A DNA stretch of 64,000 bases, from the NCBI RefSeq assembly GCF_003258705.1, contig NZ_CP029480.1:2790001-2854000 (forward strand). Direction: 5' to 3'. Position 1 is the stretch's first letter; every line of letters begins with the position of its first letter. A model generated the notes under the pieces. The model did no database searches, was not told the origin of the DNA, and was given only the letters and a program-made list of their open reading frames with translations. This document shows, in pieces, positions 17,311 to 26,742 of this stretch. The position numbers and the translations under genes are program-made. Source of the DNA: Arcticibacterium luteifluviistationis (GTDB lineage Bacteria > Bacteroidota > Bacteroidia > Cytophagales > Spirosomataceae).

Positions 17311-18423
17311 CTATCTCAAATTCCACCAATCTGGCGGAGTAACAGTAGCGTCTCCCATATTATAGGCATCGCAAAAATAGCACTGGTCTACTTTTGGCCC
17401 TGGCTCATTAATACGAAGTTCGCAAGTTTCTAAAATAGTATTATCTATAACGTAACTCAACTCTTTCGGGTCTAAAGTCCACCTTTTACTACTTCTAGCC
17501 ACCACCCCGAAGTAACCATTTACAGTCCACTCATTATTTGTTGCCTTAAAATTTGTAGTCAAACCAAAAGGCGGTTGGTCAAACAAACCTCCTTTGTCTT
17601 TTTGAGCATTTAATTCTTTCCAAAAATTATAATAACCGTCAGAAAGTATATCTTGATTCACCAAAGTAGAGAAATATTGAAAAGCTCTTTCATTCCCTTT
17701 AATTTTCAAAAAGAACAGCTCTTTAAGCGAACCTCCGTTCCTATCCTCTTGGAGTACAAAGTCCTTTTGGTAAAAGTTATTTCTAACCCAACAAATCACT
17801 CTTTCAGATTGTACTACATCTGCTAGCTCGGCAGTGTACTGCCAAAGTGGGTCAAATGACCACCTATAGTTATACTTTTCTTGATTTACATTTTCAGGAA
17901 TTTGAATAGAAACATTAACGCCATCAATATCTTTCACTACAGGTTCGCCTGCTTCATAAACGTATTCTTGCGTACGCTCTTCTTCTATCTTAAAATCGCC
18001 TACTTCCCTATTTCCAATTTCTGGTAAGGTTTCCCAAGAAGATTCAAAATGTTCTCCTCCGCTTAATACCACATTTAACTGATAATTTACACCTTGTTTA
18101 GCCTTAAAATCGTTACTAAACAAAACATACTCGCCCGGTATTACATTAGATGCGGTATACTTCCATTCATTTCCCTCGCTATCTATTAAGAATACACTCG
18201 CGTCTTCTATTTTTTCATCTCTGATGTTATCTACATCACTTAGTTGACTTACCTTGACCCTAAAATGCTCTCCATCGGAAGGTATTACAAGGCTTTCATT
18301 ATAAGACATATTAGCAATATAAGACTCTATAACTACACCCGCGTTTTCGCGAGAAATATTGAAGTCAAATTTTTCTACACAGCCCGTAAGAAGCAACAAG
18401 AATAATAAAGCTCTTTTTTTCAT
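17311..18423 (-). CDS. DUF4249 outer-membrane lipoprotein, copy 3
   Basis: This encodes 370 residues with a lipobox ending LLTGC (Cys15). It shares the DUF4249 pattern with its two upstream neighbours: E-K-F-D-F-N after the cysteine, a beta-rich N-terminal half, KGGLFDQPPFGLTTNF near residue 278, then WTVNGYFGVV, and a C-terminal CYFCDAYNMGD. DUF4249 lipoproteins are normally encoded beside a TonB-dependent receptor and are thought to be its surface partner; the ligand is unknown. It begins immediately after the stop of the previous copy, with no intergenic bases, so it is certainly in the same operon. Confidence 0.88.
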   Translation of the reverse strand: MKKRALLFLLLLTGCVEKFDFNISRENAGVVIESYIANMSYNESLVIPSDGEHFRVKVSQLSDVDNIRDEKIEDASVFLIDSEGNEWKYTASNVIPGEYVLFSNDFKAKQGVNYQLNVVLSGGEHFESSWETLPEIGNREVGDFKIEEERTQEYVYEAGEPVVKDIDGVNVSIQIPENVNQEKYNYRWSFDPLWQYTAELADVVQSERVICWVRNNFYQKDFVLQEDRNGGSLKELFFLKIKGNERAFQYFSTLVNQDILSDGYYNFWKELNAQKDKGGLFDQPPFGLTTNFKATNNEWTVNGYFGVVARSSKRWTLDPKELSYVIDNTILETCELRINEPGPKVDQCYFCDAYNMGDATVTPPDWWNLR

Positions 18424-19527
18424 TTAGTTCAATTCTCTAGTCCACCACCAAGGAGTAACATTAGTTGGTGTTCCTATATTATATAAAAGGCAGTTTACAC
18501 ATTGGTCTGCTCGATCCGATATTTCTTCACAAATATCATATAGATTGTTTGGGACGTTATAAGAAAGCTGGTCAACAGTAAATTCCCACCGAGTCGTTTT
18601 TTCGGCTACCACACCAAAATACCCATTGACCGTCCAGTCGCTATTAGTCGCAGTAAAATTAGTTGAAAGGCCAAACGGTGGTTGGTCAAAAAGACCTCCT
18701 TTATCCTTTTGAGCCTCAAAATCTCTCCAAAAGTTATAATAATCTTCCGAAATCAATTCTTGATGAATCAATGCGGAGAAATATTGATATACAAACTCAT
18801 TTCCTTTCGTTTCTAAAAAGAAAAGTTGTTTTTGATAAGCATCTTTACCATTGTCTTCTTGTAAAACAAAGTCTTTGAAATCATACCTTGATGTAACCCA
18901 ACAATACCTAACCGGCGAATCAATTTGTGCTAATTCCGACTTATAAAGCCAAAGCGGCTCAAAACTCCATCGAAAGTGTCTCGATTTTTCTGCCCCGCCA
19001 TTTACATCAATTTTCACATTGACGCCGTCTTTTTCTTTAATTACTCGTTCGCCAGCCTCCCATTCAAATACGCCTTGATTTGTTTCATCAAAAGACATCC
19101 CTCCTATTTCATTCTTTGTGGTAGGAAGCTTTTCCCATTTAGACTCAAAACGCGGCCCTTCTACTAAGCTAATTACCAACTGATAAGAAACTTCATCTTG
19201 TGCATAAAAAGCATCATTTCTTAAATAGTATAGCCCTGTACCTGTTGTATTTTCTTCGTATTGCCATGAGTTCCCTTCAGAATCATTAAGAACTACCCGA
19301 GCCCCACTAATTAGTTTATCTCTAACATTGTCTACGGTAGTTGTTTGACTCAATCTCACACTAAAGTAGCGTCCGGCTGAAGGAAAATCTATTGACTCTG
19401 TAAACGATATATCAGAAACAGAAGCTTCTATAACTATCCCAGGCGTGTCTGATGTCACGTTGAAATCGTATTTTTCATTACACGAAGTCAATGCTAGAAA
19501 AAGAAATATAAAAACTACTCTTATCAT
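18424..19527 (-). CDS. DUF4249 outer-membrane lipoprotein, copy 2
   Basis: This encodes 367 residues with a lipobox ending ALTSC (Cys16). It shows the same conserved blocks as its neighbours: CNEKYDFN at the mature N-terminus, GGLFDQPPFGLSTNF, WTVNGYFGVV, and a C-terminal pair of cysteines in QCVNCLLYNIG. The paired C-terminal cysteines occur in all three copies and may form a disulfide outside the cytoplasm. A gap of about 90 bases separates it from copy 1, and none from copy 3. It is predicted to act at the outer membrane with the receptor at 20734-23391. Confidence 0.88.
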   Translation of the reverse strand: MIRVVFIFLFLALTSCNEKYDFNVTSDTPGIVIEASVSDISFTESIDFPSAGRYFSVRLSQTTTVDNVRDKLISGARVVLNDSEGNSWQYEENTTGTGLYYLRNDAFYAQDEVSYQLVISLVEGPRFESKWEKLPTTKNEIGGMSFDETNQGVFEWEAGERVIKEKDGVNVKIDVNGGAEKSRHFRWSFEPLWLYKSELAQIDSPVRYCWVTSRYDFKDFVLQEDNGKDAYQKQLFFLETKGNEFVYQYFSALIHQELISEDYYNFWRDFEAQKDKGGLFDQPPFGLSTNFTATNSDWTVNGYFGVVAEKTTRWEFTVDQLSYNVPNNLYDICEEISDRADQCVNCLLYNIGTPTNVTPWWWTRELN

Positions 19528-19618
19528 ACTATTCCTGTCTCGTTTCCGTCAAACACTCATTATTATTTAACATATCAAAATCACATTTTTTGAGTGAAAA
19601 ACTTCTTTACACTTTTCA

Positions 19619-20728
19619 TTATCCTTCCCACCAAAATGGTGCTGTATTTTCTGCAGTTCCTAAAGTATGGGCTCGGCAATCATAACATTGCCCAGGTGGT
19701 AACCTTGGGTCGTTTTGACCATTTTCAAGGCAAAAATCATACAAATCATCTTCTATAACATAAGAAAGCTCTTTGGGATTAAATGTCCAGCGAACCGTGC
19801 TTTCATTAACTACACCGAAATAACCATTAACCGTCCAAGGACCATTAGTATTAGTAAAGTTTGTATTTAGGCCAAATGGTGGTTGGTCAAAAAGCCCCCC
19901 TTTGTCACCTTGTGCTTCTAAGTCCTTCCAGAACTGATAATACCCTGGACTTAACTTTTCTTGATGAACCAAAACAGAGAAATAGTCATACAAACGCCAG
20001 TTACCTGCTGTTTCCATAAAGAATAACTCTTGTTCAAAACCACCTTTTTTAAACTTACCTAAAACCACGTTTTTCAGGTATTGGTCTGACGAAACCCAAC
20101 ACTTTCTTATAGGGCTATCTGAAGGAACCATAGCTGCAGTAAATGTCCATAAAGGATCAAAGCTCCATTTTACCAATTGATTGGCGTCCAAATTATCATT
20201 TGGTACATTAAGACTTACTTTCAGCCCTTTTTCAGTACCTATAACCTTCTCACCAGCCTCAAACACATAATTCTCTCTGATTGCCTCCGAATACTCAAAG
20301 TCACCAATCTCATTTTCCCCTGCTGGTAAAGCCTCCCAATCTGACTCAATCAATTGCCCATCTTCTAAGAGTATTTCTAATTGATATTCAGCATTAGCGT
20401 TTGCCTCAAATAAATCTTCGTTTAAATAGTAAAAACCATCACCTAGGCCGCTATCGGTATAAACAAACTCTTGTCCTTGACTGGTTTTAATTTTGACTAC
20501 TGCTCCATTTACCTTTTCGTCTCTTTGGTTTGTTACATCGCTGGTTTTTGAGAGTTCTACCTTAAAATAACGTCCATTTGAAGGAAAACTCTTAGACGCG
20601 TCAAATGAAATATTAGAGATAGAGCCTTCTACCACCAAACCTTCATTTAAGTTTAATACGTTGAAATCATACTTCTCAAGACAAGAAGTAAACCCAACGG
20701 CGATTACGAGAAACCAATATTTTTTCAC
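19619..20728 (-). CDS. DUF4249 outer-membrane lipoprotein, copy 1
   Basis: This encodes 369 residues with a lipobox ending GFTSC (Cys16). The conserved blocks are CLEKYDFN, GGLFDQPPFGLNTNF, WTVNGYFGVV and the C-terminal QCYDCRAHTLG. It starts five bases after the TonB-dependent receptor stop, so receptor and lipoprotein are surely co-transcribed and probably form one complex. It is the copy closest to the receptor and therefore the best candidate for the direct partner, with the other two as later tandem duplicates. The substrate of the system cannot be read from the sequence. Confidence 0.88.
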   Translation of the reverse strand: MKKYWFLVIAVGFTSCLEKYDFNVLNLNEGLVVEGSISNISFDASKSFPSNGRYFKVELSKTSDVTNQRDEKVNGAVVKIKTSQGQEFVYTDSGLGDGFYYLNEDLFEANANAEYQLEILLEDGQLIESDWEALPAGENEIGDFEYSEAIRENYVFEAGEKVIGTEKGLKVSLNVPNDNLDANQLVKWSFDPLWTFTAAMVPSDSPIRKCWVSSDQYLKNVVLGKFKKGGFEQELFFMETAGNWRLYDYFSVLVHQEKLSPGYYQFWKDLEAQGDKGGLFDQPPFGLNTNFTNTNGPWTVNGYFGVVNESTVRWTFNPKELSYVIEDDLYDFCLENGQNDPRLPPGQCYDCRAHTLGTAENTAPFWWEG

Positions 20729-20733
20729 ACCTC

Positions 20734-23391
20734 TTAGTTTATAGAAAAGTTATAAGTAAGAGAAGGAAACATTGAGGCTAATACAGATGTTTTAAAAGCT
20801 TGTCCGGTATTATCAAACCAAATGGCGTAAGCATTTTTCCTTGATAAAAGATTAAAAACAGAGAATATCAAATCACCAGAAAGGAACTTGTCTTCTAAAT
20901 GTTTTCCATTAAAAGCAAAAGAAACATCAAGCCTCATATAATCGGGGCTTCTGTATTGATTTCGTCCTGAATAATTATTGATAGATAGCAAATCATCATA
21001 GGAGTACTTAGAAATAGGAATAGTAATAGGCCTTCCGCTGTTATAAGTAATATTAGAAGAGAAAACTACCCTGTTTGGCATATTGACATTCATAACCACC
21101 GATAATTGATGTGGCTGATCAAACGTAGAAGGGTAGCGAGCTCCATCATTGATAGATTGCCCCTCAAATTCGCTATCAAAAGTACGCCAGCTCTTTGATA
21201 AAGTGTAGGCTATCCAACCATTGAAAAGTCCACCACGTTTTTTCAAGAAAAACTCTAAACCATAAGCTTCACCCACCCCTTGAGCCAAACCAGCCTCGTA
21301 AAATGGGTTTAACTTTAAATCAACACCATCTAAGTAGTCTAAAGAATTAAAAGTCTTATTATAAAAAGCCTCTACAGACGCCTCTAATTTGTTTTCATTG
21401 AAATTGTTGAAGTATCCTACCGAAAACTGATTGCTACGCTGGGGTTTAAGGTTATTACTACTAAGTACCCAATAGTCAATAGGCGACGGACTGATGGTAG
21501 GCGAAACTTGCTGAACAAACTGTTGCGTTCTAGAAAAAGCCATTTTTATAGAAGATGACTCCTGCAAACTATATCTTAAAGAGAGCCTCGGCTCAAAACC
21601 CGAAGACTCTGAAACTATATCACCTTTTTCAAATGTTTCAGTATCTGAAACGCTAGGCAACCTTCCATCTCTAACAGCATAGTTAAGCGTATAAATTTCA
21701 CCAGGCCCTTGTCTTAGGAAATGTGCGTAACGAAGCCCTACATCTATCCCTAATTTTGGTGTAAGATCAATACTATTTTCTACATAAGCCGCAAACTCCA
21801 AACCGTACTGAGTATCTATATCCAATGCTTCTGATTGGCTTCTTACTGAGTTTGGTCTTGATTCCCCTGGCAGAATCTTGTACCTATTGGCACTTACTCC
21901 AAAATCGAGTCCGTATTTCTCAGATTTCAAATAATTGAAATTTAAGTTTCCAGTTAAAACATTGACTTGATTATTATTAATATATCCGAAAAGTTCATCA
22001 TCACTAAGCTCTGATGACTTATAGTTACTAGAAGCAACCACCAAGTCAGACCTGAATTTATCTGAAATTTTGTGGTTCCAGTTTGAGGACACGTTTGCCG
22101 TTTGCCAAGAATAAGTTTCAGAACTTCCAAACCTAAAGTCATCAGCACTTCTATATCCTGTTATAGTCAAGATATCATCTTCACCAAATGTAAAGAAAAG
22201 CTTTCCTGATATATCGTTAAACTTTGCTGTAGAGTTCTTTAAATCAATATCATCATACTGATGTATTAACCAATCAGAGTACGAGCTTCGTCCACTTATT
22301 AAGAAAGAAGACTTCCCTTCTTGAATAGGACCCTCAGCTGTTAATCTACTAGAAATTAAACCTACACCACCCTTTACTTTAAACTTAGTAACATCACCAT
22401 TTCTCGTTTGTATATCTAAAACAGACGCCACTCTACCCCCGTAACCAGAAGGCCCACAACCTTTTAAAAGCTGAATACTCTGAATAATATCAGGATTAAA
22501 AGAAGAAAAGAATCCGAACAAATGACTTGGATTAAAAATTAAGGCTCCATCCTGAAGAATCAAGTTTTGACTTGTTTCACCACCTCTAACATTATAACCA
22601 GCACCTAAATCACCACTCGATGTCACCCCTGGCATGGTAGTGATACTCCTAATAGGATCTATTTCACCTAAAAAGGTCGGAATTTGTTTAATGGTTGAGA
22701 TACTCATTTTCTGAATACCAGACCGGTGGTCACTTACATTGGCATCGGCTTTGGTGGCCGTTACTCTTAGCTCTTCCAAGTAATTAAGTTTAGTATCTAA
22801 AGGGATATCTAAAAAAGCTTCTTCCCCTGCCGCATTTCTAATGAACGCCAAACTCTGCTTATTTATACCAGGATGCTTTATCTCTAATTGAAGAAAATCA
22901 GTATAAAAGTTACTCTCAAAAACACCAGATGCATCTACCATAGAACCCGTCTTCGTATCTGGATTATACACTACGGCATCATTCACTGGCGTATAATCTG
23001 CTTTGTTAACCAGTCTTCCTTTAACGGTTACTGCGTTCAAAGGACGTAAGAACAAATTGAGATTCCCGTCTTCGTCATATAACTTTGACTTAAGAGAGTT
23101 TTCAAGTACTACGTACAATTGGTCCTTTAATCTTAAAGCTATAAGGCCAGGAAAGGCGTCTTCCACATAATCAAAGAAATGCCTTTTTACTAAAATGTCT
23201 TGAATAAGAGTATTTTTAACTCCTTCGTTTTGGAAAAGAATTTCAAGACCAAACTCTTGACGTTTTTCTTCGGCTACTTGACCTAGAGTCATTCCATTTT
23301 TGGAAGCTGGAATAAAGAAATCTTGTTTTTCTATTTGTGCAGAAGCGGAAATACTTATAACACAAAGGAAAATTGATAGTACTTTTTTCAA
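20734..23391 (-). CDS. TonB-dependent receptor with STN-like and carboxypeptidase-like domains
   Basis: This encodes 885 residues. In order: a signal peptide (1-18), an STN-like region (about 20-95), a carboxypeptidase-regulatory-like beta domain (about 125-205), a plug (about 225-335, with GDLGAGYNVRGGETSQNLILQDG), and a 22-strand-type barrel to the C-terminus. It would import a large or scarce substrate across the outer membrane with energy from TonB; a tonB gene lies 2 kb upstream at 25415. It heads an operon with three DUF4249 lipoproteins, not the SusD partner typical of glycan systems. No anti-sigma FecR is nearby. Confidence 0.92.
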   Translation of the reverse strand: MKKVLSIFLCVISISASAQIEKQDFFIPASKNGMTLGQVAEEKRQEFGLEILFQNEGVKNTLIQDILVKRHFFDYVEDAFPGLIALRLKDQLYVVLENSLKSKLYDEDGNLNLFLRPLNAVTVKGRLVNKADYTPVNDAVVYNPDTKTGSMVDASGVFESNFYTDFLQLEIKHPGINKQSLAFIRNAAGEEAFLDIPLDTKLNYLEELRVTATKADANVSDHRSGIQKMSISTIKQIPTFLGEIDPIRSITTMPGVTSSGDLGAGYNVRGGETSQNLILQDGALIFNPSHLFGFFSSFNPDIIQSIQLLKGCGPSGYGGRVASVLDIQTRNGDVTKFKVKGGVGLISSRLTAEGPIQEGKSSFLISGRSSYSDWLIHQYDDIDLKNSTAKFNDISGKLFFTFGEDDILTITGYRSADDFRFGSSETYSWQTANVSSNWNHKISDKFRSDLVVASSNYKSSELSDDELFGYINNNQVNVLTGNLNFNYLKSEKYGLDFGVSANRYKILPGESRPNSVRSQSEALDIDTQYGLEFAAYVENSIDLTPKLGIDVGLRYAHFLRQGPGEIYTLNYAVRDGRLPSVSDTETFEKGDIVSESSGFEPRLSLRYSLQESSSIKMAFSRTQQFVQQVSPTISPSPIDYWVLSSNNLKPQRSNQFSVGYFNNFNENKLEASVEAFYNKTFNSLDYLDGVDLKLNPFYEAGLAQGVGEAYGLEFFLKKRGGLFNGWIAYTLSKSWRTFDSEFEGQSINDGARYPSTFDQPHQLSVVMNVNMPNRVVFSSNITYNSGRPITIPISKYSYDDLLSINNYSGRNQYRSPDYMRLDVSFAFNGKHLEDKFLSGDLIFSVFNLLSRKNAYAIWFDNTGQAFKTSVLASMFPSLTYNFSIN

Positions 23392-23481
23392 TACCTATTA
23401 ATTTATTGATGAAGGTGGTTAATCAAAAGTAACAATGAACCTAATTCTACAATTAGATCTAAAGTTTAAAAGGTCAAAGAT

Positions 23482-24606
23482 TTATAGTTTTTCTTTAAAA
23501 GTCTCATATCCGAAGCTCTTATGCAGCTTAAATTGCCCATCAGTCGACAAAATCCCAATAGATGGCAACGCAACACCATTAAATGTGGTAGTTTTCACCA
23601 TGGTATAATGAATCATATCATCAAAAACGACCTTATCTCCAATCTTAAGTGGCTCATCAAAAGCATAATCGCCCATAAAATCACCTGCTAAACAGGTAGT
23701 TCCGCCCATTCTATAGTTATATTTTCCAGCTAATTCGGTTTGATAGGCCCCTAAAATTCTAGGTTTATAAGGCATCTCTAAAGTGTCTGGCATGTGAGCT
23801 GCGAAACTAACATCAAGAATAGCGACATTAACTCCTTGAGCATCCACTATATCTTGCACTGTTGACACTAAGACTCCGGTTTCCCAGGCTATGGCAGAAC
23901 CCGGCTCCAAAATCACTTCAATATTATAGGTCTTTCTTAATCTTTCAATTTGCTTAACGACATGACCAATATTATATCCAGAACGAGTCATAAGATGACC
24001 TCCGCCCATATTTAGCCATTTAACTTGGTGAAGTAAGTCGCCAAATTTCTCTTCTACATGAATCAGTGTTCGCTCTAAAACAAAAGAATCGTTTTCACAT
24101 AATGAATGGAAATGTAATCCTTCTATTCCCTCTGGCAGTTTTTCACCTAAGGCTTCCCTGGTAATACCTAATCTACTGCCTACAATGCATGGATTGTACA
24201 TATCAGTTTCTACCTCCGCATACTGTGGATTAATTCTTAAACCCATAGAGGCCTCAGTTCCTACTTTACCTTTAAATCGCTCAAATTGGTTTAAGGAATT
24301 GAATGTGATATGTGAACTGTATGATAGAATTTCGTCAAACTCTTCCTCTTTATAAACTGGGGCATAGGTATGAGCTTTACATTTCATCTCCTCAAAAATA
24401 AGACGAGCCTCGTTTAAGCTACTTGCAGTGGCTCCGCTCAAATATTGTTTGACCAGCGGAAACATCTTGTACATAGAAAATCCCTTCAAAGCCAGTATAA
24501 TATGACCTCCACTTTGCTCCTGAACAGAGCTAATTAATCTAAGGTTATCTATAAGTTTGGCTTCTTCTAAAACGTAACAAGGCGAGGGTATTGATGAAAT
24601 ATCCAT
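23482..24606 (-). CDS. nspC: Carboxynorspermidine/carboxyspermidine decarboxylase
   Basis: This encodes 374 residues of a fold III PLP decarboxylase. The PLP lysine is K41 in ILALKGFS, and the family blocks HFHSLCEND, GGGHLMT, EPGSA and the C-terminal DDMIHYTMVKTTTFNG are present. It decarboxylates carboxyspermidine (or carboxynorspermidine) to spermidine, the last step of the aspartate-semialdehyde route, which many Bacteroidota use instead of S-adenosylmethionine decarboxylase. The partner synthase is at 30155-31366 on the same strand. It is cytoplasmic. The start ATG at 24606 gives the typical family N-terminus (SSIPSPCYVLEE). Confidence 0.93.
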   Translation of the reverse strand: MDISSIPSPCYVLEEAKLIDNLRLISSVQEQSGGHIILALKGFSMYKMFPLVKQYLSGATASSLNEARLIFEEMKCKAHTYAPVYKEEEFDEILSYSSHITFNSLNQFERFKGKVGTEASMGLRINPQYAEVETDMYNPCIVGSRLGITREALGEKLPEGIEGLHFHSLCENDSFVLERTLIHVEEKFGDLLHQVKWLNMGGGHLMTRSGYNIGHVVKQIERLRKTYNIEVILEPGSAIAWETGVLVSTVQDIVDAQGVNVAILDVSFAAHMPDTLEMPYKPRILGAYQTELAGKYNYRMGGTTCLAGDFMGDYAFDEPLKIGDKVVFDDMIHYTMVKTTTFNGVALPSIGILSTDGQFKLHKSFGYETFKEKL

Positions 24607-24645
24607 TACAACAGTTTCTTTTTTTTACAAAAGTTGCAATTTCCC

Positions 24646-25290
24646 TTAGTTCAAATGCGGTTTCTGTTGGATTTTTTTAAAAACAGATGTTGAAGAGAAT
24701 AAAAGAACCTGAATCATGATAGCTAAAGCAATCAAAGAAATAATCTCAAATTGAGAAGAGGACTTCTTTTGAAGTATAATTCCATTGGTCTCTTCAATAA
24801 GACGCTGTCCTTCTGTAGTTTGAATATTAGACAGCACTGCCAATTTGGCTAAAGCTTGCTGGGTAAGCAGTTTATTTTTAGGCACCATTCCATGGTCAAT
24901 ATCATGTCCAAGCTCAGAAATAGAAGGTACCAAAGTTGTAAATTCTAGAAAGATTCGTTTTTCTAAATCAGTAAATTTGGTAGACGCATAATTATTAATT
25001 AAGCTGGTCATTTTACCATCAAGATTAATCAAATGTGCCTTATCTGCCTGACTAACAACACCTGACGTCAAACCTGTTACTAATTGTTCTCTTTCATGCA
25101 AGATAGTTGACAAGTCAAAAATGAAACTTTCGACCATCAGCCTGTCCTCATATATAGCGGAAAATGATGTTTGAAGCTGTGTTGCTCGCTTTCTATCCAT
25201 CAGATTACTCCAAAGTAGTAATAATAATACTCCACCAAGCACAGCTCCAATCTTCACTTTTCCTTTAATTCCGTATGCCCATTTTTTCAT
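24646..25290 (-). CDS. Membrane protein with four-helix-bundle sensor-like domain
   Basis: This encodes 214 residues: a short basic N-terminus, a membrane segment at about 12-28, an extracytoplasmic helical region to about 180, a second membrane segment at about 182-203, and a very short tail. The helical region resembles the four-helix-bundle sensing domain of chemoreceptors. No signalling output domain (methyl-accepting, kinase or GGDEF) follows, so it may be a stand-alone sensor or an accessory subunit. It lies between nspC and tonB with its own spacing. A related membrane sensor layout is at 62099-62914. The function is inferred only from topology. Confidence 0.65.
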   Translation of the reverse strand: MKKWAYGIKGKVKIGAVLGGVLLLLLWSNLMDRKRATQLQTSFSAIYEDRLMVESFIFDLSTILHEREQLVTGLTSGVVSQADKAHLINLDGKMTSLINNYASTKFTDLEKRIFLEFTTLVPSISELGHDIDHGMVPKNKLLTQQALAKLAVLSNIQTTEGQRLIEETNGIILQKKSSSQFEIISLIALAIMIQVLLFSSTSVFKKIQQKPHLN

Positions 25291-25371
25291 ATCTCAACAT
25301 CTAATGTTATCTTCCAATAATACAATTAAACAAAGATATTTCCTAAATTTTATATAGGAGAATTTTATTTC

Positions 25372-25402
25372 AAAAAAACACCTCAAATATTTCATCTGAG
25401 GT
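25372..25402 (-). terminator. Intrinsic terminator after tonB
   Basis: On the minus strand, ACCTCAGATG pairs with its partner ending TTTGAGGT, followed by a run of seven T. It lies about 13 bases after the tonB stop and separates that gene from the sensor-like gene downstream. Confidence 0.75.
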
Positions 25403-25414
25403 ATTCTTCGTTCA

Positions 25415-26251
25415 TCAATTCATTTGAAAACTCAATGGGATAGTATATCTGACCCTTACGGTCTTACCATTTTGTATTCCTGCATTCCATTTTGGCATTT
25501 TCTTTATTACACGTGCTGCTTCTTCATCACAGCCAAAACCAATTCCTTTTAAAACTTTAACATCTGATATGCCTCCATCTTTTTCTACTATAAAGGTCAC
25601 TATTACCCTACCTTCTACCCCATTTAGGGAAGCATTTCTTGGATATTGAAGATTTCGCCCAAACCATTTATACATTTTCTTTAGTCCGCCATTAAACTCA
25701 GGCATAATTTCAGACCTCAAAAACTCCTTTTCCACTTTAGGCATTACAGGTGGTTCAGGTACTTTAATGGATAAACCTTCCTGCACTATTGGCCCAGAGT
25801 TTTCAAAAGTATTTATCGATGCTTTGCCTTCTTGCTTAATGGTACTAATTACAGCTGTTTCAATTTCTTCCTTTGTAGGAACATCTGCCTCTATAATATC
25901 TTTGGTGTCTGCCACCGGCTCTACAAATTCAGGAATTACGACTTGTTCGAAAACCTCTTGTTTTACCGGCGGAGTTTGCTCTTCTTCTATGGGTAAATCA
26001 ACTCGTGGCTCATGCCAATCTAACAAATCCACAACCGTATAAGGTTTATCTTCGTGCACCACTTCTTTGGTCTGAGACTTCACCACAAAAAAGCTGCTAA
26101 GTGAAATAAAAACTACACCCGAAACGCCTAAAACAAATGCCTTTGATAAATGCGAACTATACTTCTGACGAAGGTCATAAGCACCATAGGCTTTATTTTT
26201 CCCTTCAAAAAGCATGTCGTCTAATGTTTGTAAATCTTTCTCGTTTTCCAT
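25415..26251 (-). CDS. TonB-family energy transducer
   Basis: This encodes 278 residues. The cytoplasmic N-terminus has the LDDMLFEGKNKAYGAYDLRQKY block characteristic of Bacteroidota TonB proteins, followed by one membrane segment at about 37-55, a proline- and glutamate-rich periplasmic linker (about 70-180), and the TonB C-terminal domain (about 190-278: YPRNASLNGVEGRVIVTF, then GCDEEAARVIKKMPKW). It couples the proton-motive force through ExbB/ExbD to outer-membrane receptors. No exbB or exbD gene is nearby. The receptor at 20734-23391 is a possible client, although they are separate units. Confidence 0.9.
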   Translation of the reverse strand: MENEKDLQTLDDMLFEGKNKAYGAYDLRQKYSSHLSKAFVLGVSGVVFISLSSFFVVKSQTKEVVHEDKPYTVVDLLDWHEPRVDLPIEEEQTPPVKQEVFEQVVIPEFVEPVADTKDIIEADVPTKEEIETAVISTIKQEGKASINTFENSGPIVQEGLSIKVPEPPVMPKVEKEFLRSEIMPEFNGGLKKMYKWFGRNLQYPRNASLNGVEGRVIVTFIVEKDGGISDVKVLKGIGFGCDEEAARVIKKMPKWNAGIQNGKTVRVRYTIPLSFQMN

Positions 26252-26381
26252 CTTATTTTTTGTTTTTTGGTCAAAGAAATCCCCTGCCAGAAATTCTGGA
26301 ATATTTAATAAGAAATTAACTAGTATTTTACAGGAAGCCGGCCCTTCTTATGCTCAATGTAGATGGAATATCTTAACAAAC

Positions 26382-26415
26382 AAAGCTTATAACTAAATAT
26401 TTAGTTATAAGCTTT
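26382..26415. repeat. 34-bp perfect palindrome
   Basis: The 34 bases from 26382 to 26415 are their own reverse complement, with half-site AAAGCTTATAACTAAAT. There is no central spacer. It lies in the 491-base gap between tonB and the amidohydrolase. As RNA it would form a long AT-rich hairpin; no T-run follows. It could be a terminator-like element or an operator. Confidence 0.7.
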
Positions 26416-26528
26416 TCTACGACATAAAGTGTACTAGAGACATTTATTAAGGCATTAAGGATCAGGAAAGAGAATATCTACTTAAGCCAAGACAAGGCTC
26501 TTTTGCTAATATCAATGTCAGTTTTAGC

Positions 26529-26697
26529 AAAGCCCCTGCCCGTCCCGCAGGCAGTGAAAACAATCCAACATATCCGATATACTATAACATGCCCGCCCGT
26601 TGTGACCAAGCAAGGACAAAAGTCATTTCCTACATCAACCTAAACTTCATGTATTATAACAAGTCCTCAGTTATGATCGGACTGACGGAAATCGAAG
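26529..26697. repeat. Interspersed intergenic repeat, copy 1
   Basis: The core CTTCATGTATTATAACAAGTCC followed by CGGACTGACGG (about 26646-26695) matches the repeats at 30044, 40051, 51012 and 51908. A GC-rich stretch with CCTGCCCGTCCCGCAGGCAG (26535-26555) precedes it and resembles the hairpins seen in the 40.1 and 51.0 kb copies. It lies 46 bases from the 3' end of the amidohydrolase gene. The rest of the 26252-26742 gap shows only the palindrome listed separately. Confidence 0.65.
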
Positions 26698-26742
26698 ATT
26701 TAGTTATGTTTTTTTTTTGTAAAAAAAAGTCTCTAAAGTTCC

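Noticed and set aside
24646-25290. Possible chemoreceptor
   Set aside because: No methyl-accepting signalling domain follows the membrane segment, so it is described only as a sensor-like membrane protein.
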